Positions 35,295 through 47,217 of a stretch of DNA of 64,000 bases are shown one piece after another (positions within the stretch are counted from its first letter, which is position 1; every line of letters starts with the position of its first letter). This stretch comes from Pegoplata infirma (taxonomy: Eukaryota; Arthropoda; Insecta; Diptera; Anthomyiidae): assembly GCA_963921195.1 (NCBI GenBank), contig OY992540.1, forward strand, positions 177,291,896 through 177,355,895. Reading direction: 5' to 3'. The position numbers and the translations under genes are program-made. Under the pieces are notes generated by a model. It was not told the origin of the DNA. It ran no database searches and saw only the letters and a program-made list of their open reading frames with translations.

Positions 35295-37105
35295 CCCAGC
35301 AAAATGTTCGATTCCAAAGAATCGGTTGTGGAATCAACTATACTACCCTGCAATCGATTCTACTATGCATTGCATCATCGATGATTTTTGTTTGAGATTG
35401 TCACGAAAGCAATACATCCTTTTCCTTCAAACTAGAACACTTATCTGTTCTACGGAATCTATTCTAGAATATGTTGCATATAGTGGTACAAGAAGGGATT
35501 CCGCGATTTTTTAACGGTTACATATCTGTTCCATGTAATGAATTACGGAACTAGTTCTGAATAATTAATGAAATTATTTTTTAAATTTTTTATTTTTTTT
35601 ATTTTTACAAAAATTGTAAAACTAAATACACAAGTACATACATATAAACTAACAATAATTTTAGCACAATAATCTTATTAAAAGAAAATCTTTAGACTTA
35701 TGTATTAAGGATTTAAACAACCAATAAAAAAGGAGAGAACTTCACCAATAAAACTAATTAAAATTATGGAAGATAATAGAATATATATATGAATCCGAGA
35801 AGATAACAGAATATACATATGAATCCGAGACTTTCAAAAGAAAATATGGCTCAGCACCATACTTTTTCTTTAGGAAAAATGTCTCAGAATCTTAGAATTG
35901 TTGTTATGGGAAAATATATTTGTTGTAAAAATTTGTCAGATTGTGAAATATTTTTTCTATAGAAAAAGTCTCAGATTCTGAGAAATTTTTCCTATAGAGA
36001 GGTCTCAGATTCTGAGAAATTTTTCTTATAGAAAAAGTCTCAGATTCTGAGAAATGTTTCCTATAGAAAAAGTTTCAGATTCTGATAAATTTTTCCTATA
36101 GAAAAAGCCTAAATTCTGAGACATTTTTCCTATAGAGAAAGTATCAGATTCGGAGACATTTTTTCTATAGAAAAAGTCTCAGATTTTGAGACATTTTTTC
36201 TATAGAAAGAGTCTCAGATTCTGAGATTTTTCTATAGAAAAAGTCTCAGATTCTGAGACATTTTTTTTATGGAAAAAGTCATAGATTCTGAGACATTTTT
36301 CCTATAGAAAAAGTCTCAGTTTCTGAGACATTTTTCCTATAGAAAAAGTCAGATTCTGAGACATTTTTCCTATAGAAAAAGTATCAGATTCTGAGACATT
36401 TTTCCTATAGAAAAAGTCTCAGATTCTGAGACATTTTTCCTATAGAAAAAGGCTTTGATTTTGACACATTTATTCTATAGAATTTTAAAATTCTCGACAT
36501 TTTCTGAAGAAAAAAATCGCGGACTTTAAAACATTTTGTACCTAACAATAATTATGTTAAACTATGGATACCTACCTACTCGTGCATACATGCTAAAATC
36601 CTGATCTTACTTTAACAATGAACATATTCATAACCCACGTTTCTGGTTTGGTGAAAGTGGATAGAAAATACTCCTAAATATAACCACCAGATCAGCCGAC
36701 AGCACCAATAGAAAATACGCCTAAATAAAACCACCAGACAGCACCAATTCTCCTAAATTGCAGCTTCAAATATGTATATTTTTACAATCTGCAAGCATAA
36801 ATAAATCCAATTATAAGTACCGCTTATACCAAATTAAGATGTGTACTTACGTTAATTCTACCATATGTATCCAAAATGTATTAAAAAGCACAATAAGTGC
36901 TGCGAAAATCTAAAAATTTGTCAACAAAAAGTTAACAAATAAATTGTTTTTTTTTATAAATTCATTTTTCAGTTTGACATTTTTTTCAAAAATTATAAGT
37001 TTTTTTATCGATTCCGTGGAAACAGTAGAGGAATGGAGTTAGATTACTGGGGAATCTATTCTAGAATACATTCACAAAGAAACGATTCCAAAAAATTTTG
37101 CTGGG
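35295..37105. mobile_element. CCCAGCAAAA TIR element carrying a 35 bp repeat array
   Basis: Ends CCCAGCAAAATGTTCGATTC and GATTCCAAAAAATTTTGCTGGG. AATCGGTT and GGAATC motifs lie near both ends. The middle is a satellite-like array (35930-36490). Shorter relatives lie inside the hAT element at 55911 and 56741. Non-coding. Confidence 0.75.
35930..36490. repeat. ~35 bp tandem array around CTCAGATTCTGAG
   Basis: About 15 units, each with the palindrome CTCAGATTCTGAG, then ACATTTTTCC and TATAGAAAAAGT. Unit-to-unit identity is high in the centre and falls at the edges, as in a growing tandem array. Confidence 0.88.
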
Positions 37106-37931
37106 ATATATCTTGGCAACCCTAGTGGATTGAGAGAAAAATAAATTACTCTCAAAAACAAAAAACCCACACAAACATAAATGTGAATGTATGTGTGTGG
37201 GGATCCCTGATCTACATACTTACATATTTATTTAAGTACAGAGAGTTATAATTACCCGTTACTCTACTTGTGCGTTAAATTAAAATGTAAGTATGTATGT
37301 TCTAATGTTGATACTAAGCTTAAATAGGAACAGTGTGGAACTGAATAATTATATCAATTGTTAAAAGAAGAGAGTAATTAAATGAGACAGATTTAATGAA
37401 GATATTTAAGTACAGTAAAGTCTCGGTAAACTTGTTTTAACAATATGAATGTAATTAACTTATTAATAATAACTAAAATTATTATTATGAATAACATATA
37501 TAAATATTGTTATAAGTTATAATACATGTATATTTATATATGTATAAAATTAATATAATGCGAGAATAATTCAATAAATATTCGACTAAGTGGAAAGATC
37601 ATAGGCAAATAAATGACAGTGGGGACTCCACATTACCGCCATAATTATGGAAATAAATCAATTTATATAAAGATATAATTAAAAACTAAATACCAACTTT
37701 TTTAATGTAATTTACAACTGGTTGGGGAAAAGTCGACAGATTTCCGCCAACACTCTCTGAATTTAATGAACTTAAAAATAAAATGGCGTGTTTTTTTCTA
37801 CATCAATTTTAAGGTTTAATTTGGAAAATTTAGACATAGTAGTTCAGAATTTTTTCCAGAAACAAATAATGCCAACCATATTGTCTAAAATCAATATATT
37901 TTATCCATAAAATGTTATATTTTATATATAT
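37106..37931. other. Unassigned AT-rich interval
   Basis: No gene, TIR pair or array recognised. Confidence 0.4.
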
Positions 37932-38749
37932 AAAATATGATTGTTTCTATATTAAACTTAAATGAATTACAAGCAATTTAAAATTTAACTGAAATAATAT
38001 CGTTATTATTAAATTGTATACTTATCAACTTAAGCATTTAAATAACGTAACTTTTACTATTGTGAATTATCCGTTTTCTTACGTTAAATCATAGAATTAT
38101 CTATGCTGTAAATCTTAGTTATATTGAAGTTTCCTTATACTTAAAGAAAGTAAAAAGAAATCACTTACTTACTAGCGATCAAACGGTGAGCACAATAAAG
38201 AACTCTTCTTTAACATTAAACTCTAACTAACAACAACTCTTTTTATTTCTTCCCAACTTCTCATGTCTAATTCGTTTATTATTTCTACATGCTGAGAAAT
38301 AATAAACCATTGCGACAAAAGGCTTAAAACTATCATCAATAAAATATGATTGTTTCTATATTAAACTTAAATGAATTACAAGCAATTTAAAATTTAACTG
38401 AAATAATATCGTAATTATTAAATTGTATACTTATCAACTTAAGCATTTATATAACGTAACTTTTACTATTGTGAATTATCCGTTTTCTTACGTTAAATCA
38501 TAGAATTATCTATGCTGTAAATCTTAGTTATATTGAAGTTTCCTTATACTTAAAGAAAGTAAAAAGAAATCACTTACTTACTAGCGATCAAACGGTGAGC
38601 ACAATAAAGAACTCTTCTTTAACATTGAACTCTAACTAACAACAACTCTTTTTATTTCTTCCCAACTTCTCATGTCTAATTCGTTTATTATTTCTACATG
38701 CTGAGAAATAATAAACCATTGCGACAAAAGGCTTAAAACTATCATCAAT
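37932..38749. repeat. 409 bp direct tandem duplication
   Basis: 37932-38340 repeats as 38341-38749, beginning AAAATATGATTGTTTC and ending AACTATCATCAAT, with only a few substitutions. No terminal TG/CA or intervening internal region, so not an LTR pair. Confidence 0.9.
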
Positions 38750-38829
38750 ATTTAGATTACTGCACAAGCAACTATTGTCAGTACCAACTATACAGTCCAC
38801 TCTTTTCCCTCCAATACCCAAAATATTAG

Positions 38830-39268
38830 AAGGAGCTAAATTAAGCCTTTTTCACATATAAAACTTTATAAATAAAAGTGTTTCGAAAATTGCAGAATTG
38901 TTGAATTTTCAAATTAAGGAGAAAAAATAATTTAAAAAAAAAACAAAATAAATTATTTTTTTTTTCAAAAATAAACATTTAAAAAGATTTTGGAAATTTT
39001 TCGAATTTTAACATAATTTTAGAAGTAATTTCCTTTACACTTTTTTAACACGGTAAAAAATTCTAAATCAATGATAAAAATAAATTTAAAAAAACTACAG
39101 AACAATCATACTCAAAATATTGTTTGAAAAATTATAAATTGTACTTTACTATTCTAAAAGTCAAAAAGCGGGATAAAGCGGGATGAAGCGGGACTTTTGC
39201 TTAAAAAGCGGGATGGAAAATCAAGGCGGGATGAGACTTCAAAAAGCGGGATAATGGTTGGTCAGGTT
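38830..39268. mobile_element. GCGGGAT element, truncated second copy
   Basis: 39150-39268 matches the right end of 16636-18506 (AAAAGTCAAAAAGCGGGATA, then GGTTGGTCAGGTT). The left boundary is unclear and no opposite terminus was found. It abuts a family A end at the same palindromic point used by the complete copy. Confidence 0.75.
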
Positions 39269-39438
39269 ATGCATAACCATATATAAATTTAAATAATTAC
39301 ATATTAGCATATATGATTATATCATATCTTTTTTACTCGGGTAGTTTTATCGACTCATTTTTCGCATCAAATTCTATATAATCATATACGATGTTTATAA
39401 AATTATATACAACTATATAAAAACTTTTTTACTCGGGA
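39269..39438. mobile_element. Family A end next to a family B end
   Basis: Complement of the first ~80 bp of family A (ending TTTTTTACTCGGG at about 39341), followed by TAGTTTTATCGACTCATTTT and a family B end closing with TTTTTTACTCGGG at about 39438. It shows family A inserted at TA inside B. Confidence 0.75.
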
Positions 39439-39505
39439 TGTTGCTTTTTGCATTTTTCGAAATAACTACGAAATAACTATTACGATAAAAAAAGTTATGC
39501 TTACT

Positions 39506-39683
39506 TATGAATTCGAATGCACTGATCGTGATGTCCTTGTGTGGCGATCATAACATCAGCTTCATCTAAAACAAAAACGCGAATTTTCTTCAAATCTATG
39601 ACACGATATTTTAGACCCCAATCAAGAACCTTTCCAGGTGTGCCAATAATTATGTGATCAGTTATTTTGGTACCAGGAACAAC
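39506..39683 (-). CDS. Dbp80: Dbp80/DDX19-type DEAD-box RNA helicase, internal exon (motifs Ib and II)
   Basis: Read on the minus strand, a TTTTTTTAG acceptor precedes a 178-nt exon that ends at a GTAAGC donor. It translates without a stop and contains IIGTPGKVLDW (the TPG of motif Ib) and VFVLDEADVMIATQGH (Walker B/DEAD, motif II). DEADVMIATQGH followed by D-Q-x-I-R-I is, as I recall it, characteristic of the DDX19/Dbp5 family, ATP-dependent helicases that remodel mRNPs at the cytoplasmic face of the nuclear pore. The exon starts with two bases of a split codon and ends with AA, which joins G of the exon at 27577-27678 to give Lys. The reading frame shows no damage, so this looks like a functional host exon. 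Orthology to Drosophila Dbp80 is by remembered family sequence, not a search. Confidence 0.94.
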
Positions 39684-40643
39684 TAAAAAAAAATAATATT
39701 TAAATTAAAAGTATTTTTCAATAATTTTTCAATCAAAACTAGAGTATCCAAAAGAGCCGCCGATTTTAAAAAACCGGTTTTCGGTTTATTCGAAAAATCT
39801 AAAATTTAAAAAACCGGTTTCGCGTTTTATATAAAAAACCGGGGTTTTCCGGGTTTTTGATAATTTTAGATTTTTAATTTAAAAAAAACGAAATTTTTTA
39901 ATTAAATAGAATATAATGCATGGTTTAAGAAATATTTAAAAAACAAGTTAAGGCCGTTTGTCACGATAAGACTCAGTGAAATGATTTGTCAAAAAATCGT
40001 ATAGAATTTAAAAATGTTATCGTGTACATGCGAAATGTAATGACACGGACGGTAATACGGAAGAAATTTTGACAGTCGTATAATACTCGTCATTTTTAGA
40101 AATATTTCTAAAAGCTGAGACTTTTTATTTTATCAGGGATGTATTTTTTTTTTTTTTAATTTATTGCCAAAAACATAAAAACAAAAAGCTAAAGATAGAA
40201 AGTTAAGGTTATTAATTTATAAGTCTCATATTTTATTGAATTTTTTAAAAATACACAACAAATAATCTTTTTCAGCATTTATTTTTCTAAACAGCTGTTT
40301 TCATATTATTTGAAATGTGATGGTTGCAAAGAGCAATGTATCGAAAATATTTTTTTGGTTTTATTTTTTGACACACTGAAAGAATTTTGTTCATTACGGC
40401 TATGAAAACGTACATTGGTTCTATGAAAAAAAATCATTAGAAGTGAGCCAATGATGCCCTTCATAGAATCTATGAAACAAATTCATAGAAACAGATACCT
40501 ATGAAAAAGTTCATAGGCTATGGAAAAAAAATTTTATTGTTCAATTCTATTTTTTTTATTTTATTATTTAATTTTTATTTACTTTATTATTTTATTTTTA
40601 TTTATTTACAATATTCTATTTTTAAAAATTTATTTATTTTTAA

Positions 40644-40718
40644 CTGATCCCCACCGAGATTCGAACACAATACCAGTTGTTCGTGAAGCTTAGTCTCTAA
40701 CCACTGAGCTAAAGTAAA
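40644..40718 (-). pseudogene. tRNA-like sequence (A and B box, degenerate arms)
   Basis: The minus strand has TTAGCTCAGTGGTTAGAG (A box/D arm) and GTGTTCGAATCTCGG (B box/T arm) at tRNA spacing, but the acceptor halves do not pair. Likely a tRNA-derived SINE-like relic or pol III promoter fragment, not a working tRNA. Confidence 0.6.
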
Positions 40719-40898
40719 TAAACAAGTTATAACACTTAAAATCAATTTTGTTTAATATGCTGCTTTAAAATATTATGCTCTGCCACAATGCTCTGCCAAA
40801 ATCTGTGTGTATGTTTGTAGAAAACAAAATGTTTGTGTATTTGCAAAAAAAAAAAATAACGAACATTACAAAACTAAGTGTTAGTCGGGGAGGTTTCC

Positions 40899-40980
40899 TC
40901 CTTTGGTGGCGCTGATAGCTATGGCGTCGATTATAAAATTCCCAGCCGGTAGGTCTTGGGTTCGAACCCCGCCTGGGCAG
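40899..40980 (+). pseudogene. tRNA-like sequence with strong B box
   Basis: CTTGGGTTCGAACCCCGCC is a consensus B box and T loop; GGTGGCGCTGATAGCTATGG could be a poor A box. No acceptor pairing. Followed by a T-rich tract, which could stop pol III. Confidence 0.55.
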
Positions 40981-41242
40981 CACAATTTTTTTTTTTTTAT
41001 TTTCTTTTTATGTTTTTTTTATATTTTTTATATTTTTTATATTTTTTTAATATATTTATTCAAATTATTTAATTATTGTAACATTATTTTAATTTTTAAA
41101 AAATTATTAATGACATTTTTTTTCTATGAATCTTACAAAATCTATGAATAAAATTCTATGAAATATTTCAAAATACTAATGAATATTCATTCAGCCAATG
41201 AATTGCTTCATAGATTCTATGAATTTGGTTTTATGAAATACT

Positions 41243-42662
41243 AGCTATACCCGGTCCGCGTTGCTGACCCTAAGAAAAAAACTGTTTTATATTGCATCTT
41301 AATTTAAATGTAGTGTCGGACAAAATTAAAGCACGAGTCCGGGTCCAGCTAGTAATTTTTAGTTCCACCCTCGATTAGCACTATCGGTAGAGAAATCTCA
41401 ACAAAATCGGTGCAGCCGTTTTTGCGTGATTTCGAAACAGACAGACATAACGTTAAGTATAGTACAAAGGGGCGTGTCATTAAACGAATTTTTATCGAAT
41501 CGTTATAGTCTAAAGTTCCATGCTGCATCCTCGATTAGTACTGTCTGTGCTGCAAATTTCATTGACATCAGTTTTGGCGTTTTTGTGTGATTGCGAATAT
41601 GGAGGAAATAACTTTTTATTTATGAAAAACGGGAGTGACATTTTATACCCTTTTGCCGAATCGCGCTCTACATATGACATACTGTTCCCGCTCGGTTAGT
41701 TCAGTAGTGACAGATTCGGCTTATCCGTTTTTGCGTGATTTCAAAACAGGCAAATATGACGTTCAGTATAAAACAAAGGGGCGTGGAAAATTACTCCTCT
41801 TTGTTCAATCGTGGTCAGTATCGTACAAAGGGCGTTGCAATTTTGATCCCTTTTTCCAATGACGATCTTATATGGCCTACATATACACTTGGTTAGCACT
41901 GTATGTAGTGAAAATATCAAGAGAATCGGTTCAGCTGTTTTTGGGTGATTGCGAAACAGGCAGACAACGTCCAGTATAGTACAAAGGGGCGTGGCATTTT
42001 ACGCCCCTTTTTCCAATCGTTGTATAACATGGCCTATATTACCGCACTCGGTTAACACTATCAGTTCTGAAAATTTAATTAAAATCGAATCAACGGTTTT
42101 TTGCCATATTGCGAAGCATGCAGAAATAACATTCAATTCAATACAAAGGGGCATGGCATTTTACGCCCATTTGTCCGGTCACGCTCTTGTTTGGCACATA
42201 TGTAGTTAGTATTTGGTTAGTACTATCGTTGGTTTAAATTTCATTAAAATCGGTCCATCCGTTTTTTATATATAGATGTCATTAGTGGTGCAATATAAAA
42301 ATTCGATTTTGCCCACCCCTCCGCCCACAGGCAAAAAAGCATGGAATTTTTCTCCCATTTGTCCGATTACGCTCTAAGTTAGTACTCATTTAGTACTATC
42401 TTTGGTTTAAATTTCATCAAAATCGGTCCATCCGTTTTTTATATATTGATGTCATTAGTGGTGCAATGTGAAAATTCGATTTTGCCACGCCCCTCCGCCC
42501 ACTGGCAAAAAATCAAAAATCTGACCGCACAGTGTTACTCCCTAGGCGATTCTAAATATTCCCTGAAAATTTCATCAAGATCGGTCCAGCCGTTTTCGAG
42601 TCCATACGGAACATACATACATACCCACATACATACACACATCCATTTTTATATATATAGAT
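41243..42662. repeat. Degenerate RTE/non-LTR-like repeat with ~150 bp subrepeats
   Basis: Starts CTATACCCGGTCCGCGTTGC and ends AAATTTCATCAAGATCGGTC, CAGCCGTTTTCGAG, then an (ACATACAT)n tail and TATATATAGATG. Such ends are common for insect non-LTR 3' regions (from memory). Between are about six diverged units with ACAAAGGGGCGTGGCATTTT, CGGTTAGTACTATC and AAAATCGGTCCATCCGTTTT. Open frames at 41635-42209 just follow these units. Confidence 0.6.
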
Positions 42663-42752
42663 GTTCATAGATATTAGAACAATAATTCTTTCAGTGCAGT
42701 CAGACCAAATTTCATTTTATTTTGGTTTAACAAAATCATACGACTCAGTATA

Positions 42753-43041
42753 AGCCCTGTTTTCGCATAACCGTATACATGTTAACATTAACCGATTAAC
42801 CGAAAACGCATCCACGTTTAACAAAATTTACTTGGCATCACTTCTGTGAAAAAGGTTTGTGTATTTGCTATTAACAAAGAAAAAGGTTTGTGTCTTTGCC
42901 ATTTCAATAAAAATGTGAACTTGACATCACTTTTTATCGAAGCTTAATTTTAACGCCAATAATTATAGAAGTTAAAAATAAGCGTGGATAATTTAAAATT
43001 TGTATGGGTAAGCGGATATACGGTTATGCGAAAACAGGGCT
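42753..43041. mobile_element. AGCCCTGTTTTCGCA MITE copy 1, 289 bp
   Basis: TIRs AGCCCTGTTTTCGCATAACC / GGTTATGCGAAAACAGGGCT, next to TA-like flanks. The same length and sequence occur at 47612-47900 in the opposite orientation. Confidence 0.88.
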
Positions 43042-43124
43042 ATAATCGTGACAAACGGCCTTTAGCTGCATCAAGCAACCTCTATAAGCTTGATTAAAAG
43101 TTGGAATAAGTTTTATATTTATTA

Positions 43125-44015
43125 CACCGCTCGACACTAATTTTCCGGTTTGATTTCTGGTGATCAATTTTAGTAGACTTTGATCTCCTGATTCCAAATC
43201 TGTTCTCCAAATTTTTCCATCACGTCCAGATTTTTAGTTATTCAAGGTTCAAAATGCGAAAAATGACGATTTTTGCATTATTTGAAAGCCTGCACAGCAG
43301 CCATTCAGTGAAATACAAATCTGGTATGAAGTGCAAAAGCATAATTGTCTATGGTCTCCAACATAGAAAACATTTTTTTTCAAATTATTGCGTTTGGTTG
43401 GGTAACACTTGTGTTTTAAAATGATACTGTTAAAATTACCATTTTTGTAAAAAGGTAAGGAAGATACCTTAGTTTTTTTTTATATTTTTCAAAGAAAAAC
43501 AAAAAAAAATAAATATTTTACAAATTTAAGTTTTCTGTGTTATTTTTCTTATAAACCGGAAGATATCTTTAATGGGGTTAAAAGTCTATCAGAAAGAATG
43601 AACTTTTGCATAAATTTTGAGCTCATCACAGTTAAAATTGATCATCTGGTTTTTGTTTTAGAGCCTTTTAAAAATGGTGCTTTTTATAATTTTTTTCCAG
43701 TGTTTTTTTTAAAATACATGTTTGGACGATAATAGTGCAACAACTTCATTTTTTTTTTGATCATATATTTGAGATCATAGTTCAATTCTACTCTAACGCT
43801 TTATACCAGATTTTTATTCGAACCAGTGGCTTCTCTGCAGGCTTCCAAAATAGACAAAAATCGCGTTTTTTCGCATTTTAAACCGCGAATAATTAAAGTT
43901 CTAGACGTGATGGAAAAATTTGGAGCACAGATTTGGAATTCGCGAGTCAAAATCTTATAGAATTGTATATGAAACATCAAACCGGAGCCAAAAATCTTCG
44001 ATTTGTTGAGCGGTG
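43125..44015. mobile_element. CACCGCTCGACA TIR element, 891 bp
   Basis: Left end CACCGCTCGACACTAATTTT, right end TTGTTGAGCGGTG, both beside TTA. Inner inverted matches include CATCACGTCCAGA with TCTAGACGTGATG and TTTTTCCATCACG. Non-coding. Confidence 0.72.
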
Positions 44016-44689
44016 TTATTCTTTATTCCATTTTTTTATTCTTTATTCCATTTTTTTATCCCGTTTTTGTTAACACTTGCATTCCCAAAATCATCCCAGG
44101 GGATAATTATTCCAGAGGATAATTATCCTATTTTTTGATGCTATTTTTTATGTTAAAAAAATTTTATAATGTTATGCATTTTTGATGCATTTTTTTTTGC
44201 TTAATTTTTCTTAAAAATTCACAAAAAAAAACTTACGAAAAATTTAACTATTAGGAACAAATGCCTACACGGACACAACAGTTTCTTAGTAAATTATAAG
44301 GTTTTTTTTATTAAAAAATTACCGATTTTTGATTAACCGAATTTTTTGTTCCATAAATCAAAAATACTTTAAAAAAAATCAAAATTTGTCCAAGCCCCAA
44401 AACTTTTTGAAAAGCTTTCGAAGCCCACTTTAGCATTATTTAATTTAAATGAAATTGGTTTTAAAAAGGATTTTTTTTAACAAAAAATACTAAAATTTTA
44501 AATGTCAAGAAAAATCAAGCTTTTTTTCCAAATGTCAAGCTTTTTAACTTTTTCGATCTGGCAAGCCTAGTTGTCTTGGTGGAATGTCTAATTATCGCCA
44601 TACAGTTCGGTAGAAAAGTCTATTAAATGTTCGCCAACAAGTAAAATTATATTTTTGCATTATTTTTAATGGGGAAAAATCATATATGG

Positions 44690-45207
44690 AACCGTCCTCC
44701 TGATCCAAATGCATCCCATTACATAACGGTGTTGGCGATCATTGTCATCCAAATTATATATTTTTTGTCACTAACTAAGACGAAAAATGTTAAATTAAGA
44801 CGGCGCTGATGTTCACCACTTCTTTTGTAGAGATTTAAGACATCTCCGCCAAACGTGCTATTTGCGAGAAACCACAGTTGCGAATCCATCATGGTATAGG
44901 ATGCATTTGGATAATGAGGAATGTTTTGTTTCCAATAAAAATAATGCAAAAATATATTTTTACTTGTTGGGACCATTTAATAGACTTTGCTACCGATCTG
45001 TATGGAGATAATTGGACATTCTCACAAGATAACGCTCTAATCCATGTCACTCGTTTGACAAAAAACTTTCTAAATGCGCACAATATACCAGTATTGAAAT
45101 GTCCAGCCCTTAGTCTTGACCTACACTCAATTAAGTTCCTCTTTAGGAGCCTTTCTGCCAAGGTAATTTCAAAGTCAAAGCCGCACAAGACCATTAAAGG
45201 ACTTTAA
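44690..45207 (+). pseudogene. Tc1-like transposase, decayed C-terminal half
   Basis: The plus-strand frame 44878-45207 includes YGDNWTFSQDNALIHVTRLT, NIPVLKCPALSLDLHSIKFL and SLSAKV. These match the DDE-domain signature of Tc1/mariner transposases (QDNAPxH, then PALSPDLNPIE) with substitutions at conserved Pro, Asn and Glu positions (DLHSIKFL for DLNPIENL). Upstream, FKTSPPNVLFARNHSCES resembles the preceding block in a broken frame. The N-terminal DNA-binding half and the element's ends were not found, so this is a dead fragment. Confidence 0.8.
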
Positions 45208-45239
45208 TTTTAAATACTGACAAAACGGGCGACAAGGGG

Positions 45240-45900
45240 TGTTGGTACATTAAAAAACTTGGCGGGTTTTATGCCTCCTAGGCTTAAAAATGTTTAAATA
45301 CACGAGGCGAACACAAATTTTCACAAAATACTTTATTATATTGCAAATCAAAAAGAATAAATTGAAATTTTCTTTTATGCACATATAATTATTTTCTATA
45401 GAAAATATATGAAGTACTTCCTTTTTCGTTATTTTCTGTTTTAAAAAATAAGGTATAAAATTAAAATGTTTATGATTTTAATGCTTATATATGAACCACA
45501 CATGTGCACGGATGGTGTTAAAATGCGTTTAGAGATATTCTAAAAAATTTAGAATGTGGACAATATTCTATTCTTATCGTTCAAAACGAATGAGTTTTTC
45601 ATTCTATGCTCACAGTGCAAGAGAAAGCTACACACACTAGTGTAACGACATTCGTAACACGAATGAACCAATTAGGGAGTACATAGACAGCCAATGATTT
45701 GGAAATACTGTACTCTGAAGCGTGTAAATTGAATGATTTTTATAAAAAAAAAAATATATATTTTTTGGCTATTTGGGGGAATTCTTTTATAAAAAAAACA
45801 TATGTATGTATGCAAGTGCGAATTAAAATAAACATTTTGTTATGTAGAATAAATGAAGAGGTTAATAAAAAATAATTATGGGGAAAATTAATTTATAAAT
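45240..45900. other. Unassigned AT-rich interval
   Basis: No gene or clear repeat boundary identified. Confidence 0.35.
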
Positions 45901-45904
45901 TAGA

Positions 45905-46440
45905 GTGGATAAAAAAATTTTAACCCATTTTGGACCAAGATTCAATTTCATTTTTTTTTTTTTTTTTAAAGGTACTTTTTTAGGGTAATTAGAACCCGCT
46001 GATCTCAAAAATCTTGTCAAAAAAAATTTTCAATGTTCCGTTATCCCAGAAAAGCCTGCATTTCAACTTTTTATGCAATTTTAATGTTTGGATTTATTTG
46101 CTATTTTATTAATTTATTTCATTATTTTCAAAATAAATAGTTTCAAAATGATTCAAATTAGGGGAATTTAATAATAAATTAAAAATAAAAAAATTTAAAA
46201 ATAATCAAAAAAATTAAAAGCCGAAAATCAAAAAATGGTAAATTTTCGTTTTATCTTGAAACAATTTCTGTGCTGATTTGCATTGCATTTCATGGGCATA
46301 TGAATTACGGTGGTCAAGTGGGGATATATTTTTTTTTTATTGCAGAATGATGAGACTTAATATTCGTATCCATATTTACCCGAAATTCCACATTTTTCAT
46401 ACATAAATATTTTTTTGAAACAGGTGTTCTCTACTGTTCG
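45905..46440. repeat. Diverged inverted copy of part of the 2.63 kb unit
   Basis: GGAACATTGAAAATTTTTTT-type complement, CAGAAAAGCCTGCATTTCAA, TTTTATGCAATTTTAAT and TGAAACAATTTCTGTGCTGA correspond, on the opposite strand, to unit bases about 600-1090. The unit's spacer is therefore a dispersed family. Confidence 0.75.
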
Positions 46441-46474
46441 AAAAATCGAACAGAGGACCGAAATGGGTTAATAC

Positions 46475-47217
46475 TAGTGTTTGGGGTCCGGGAATTCCCG
46501 GGTCGGATTTCCCGGGATTTCCCGGGAAAACACTGACGGGAATTCCCGGGAATTTTTTTAATTTTTCCCGGGAAATCCGGGAATTTTGTAAAATAAACCT
46601 TTTTACATAAAAACGTTTATTTTACTTTAATTTTTACCATTTTTTTTACATACAATGTAATTTGATATTTTTTGTATTTTTTTCTATATGGAAGAACAGT
46701 GCAAATATACATTCACAGAAAAACTGACCAAGTGTAAAAAGTATGTTAATATCATGAAAAAACTTAAAAAGTCAAAAAATATACGTCGGTTAATGATAAT
46801 TTTGCTAAGACTGTCAAAAAAATATAAAAATTTTGAACCTAGAATCAACATTTCCAGAATAAATATTAAAAGTGCTGCCAACTATATTAGTTTTTTCTCG
46901 AATAACGCAGTTTTAAATTTTTTTGCGATTTTTAGCTATTTTTTGCGATTTTTTGTGAAGGAAAAAGTTGCAATATTTTTTTTGTTTTGTTTTATTGTAT
47001 TTCAGGATTTTTAACTTTTAAGTTTTGATTTTTTATGTTTTAATTAATTGTTTATCTATAATAAAACTATTTTTAGTAAAAAGATAATCAAATTTTAATG
47101 TTTTTTATGATTTACATTAATAATGCAAATTTCCCGGGATTCCCGGGAAAAAAAAAAATAAATTATTTTTTTCCCGTTTCCCGGGAAATTGAAAAGTCCG
47201 GGAATTCCCAAACACTA
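46475..47217. mobile_element. hAT-type MITE with CCCGGGAATT motifs, 743 bp
   Basis: Starts TAGTGTTTGGG, ends CCCAAACACTA, flanked by GTTAATAC at 46467-46474 and 47218-47225 (T2 and A7 as hAT prefers). Both subterminal parts carry repeated TTCCCGGGAATTCCCGGG. The frame at 46688-47014 is low-complexity and not recognised. Confidence 0.87.

Larger units (their letters stand above)
27679..39505 (-). other. Giant intron of the Dbp80-like gene, packed with repeats
   Basis: This is the span between the two phase-matched helicase exons. It begins (minus strand) with GTAAGC at 39505-39500 and ends with CTTTTTAG at 27686-27679. It contains two hammerhead-like motifs, hAT-type MITEs, two Harbinger-like copies, a CCCAGCAAAA element, a 409 bp tandem duplication and part of a GCGGGAT element. 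Large repeat-filled introns are known for heterochromatic fly genes including Dbp80; that this gene sits in heterochromatin here is inference. Confidence 0.85.
40374..42696. mobile_element. CACTGAAAGAATT-ended element with tRNA-like and RTE-like contents
   Basis: Left end CACTGAAAGAATTTTGTTC, right end GAACAATAATTCTTTCAGTG, with CA next to both. Many CTATGAA/TTCATAG motifs fill the outer parts. Inside are two tRNA-like sequences and a degenerate retroelement-like repeat (41243-42662). Confidence 0.7.
39951..43061. mobile_element. TIR element AGGCCGTTTGTCACGA with TTA duplication, hosting others
   Basis: Left end AGGCCGTTTGTCACGATAAG, right end TAATCGTGACAAACGGCCT, each bordered by TTA (39948-39950, 43062-43064), so PIF/Harbinger-like. 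Its right terminal repeat is split by the MITE at 42753-43041, since ACTGAGTCG continues on the far side. It also contains the 40374-42696 element. No transposase. Confidence 0.78.

Noticed and set aside
35930..36490. CRISPR-like array
   Set aside because: Eukaryotic context, units are adjacent with no unique spacers, no cas genes; it is a tandem satellite-like array.
37932..38749. Pair of LTRs
   Set aside because: Copies are directly adjacent, lack TG...CA ends and have no internal region, so a simple tandem duplication fits better.
40644..40980. Functional tRNA genes
   Set aside because: Acceptor stems do not pair and arms are irregular; kept only as tRNA-like relics.
41635..42209. Two short plus-strand frames as genes
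   Set aside because: Their peptides follow the ~150 bp subrepeats of the RTE-like element (same motif each unit).
44719..45194. Minus-strand frames over the Tc1 fragment
   Set aside because: They are antisense shadows of the recognisable transposase frame.
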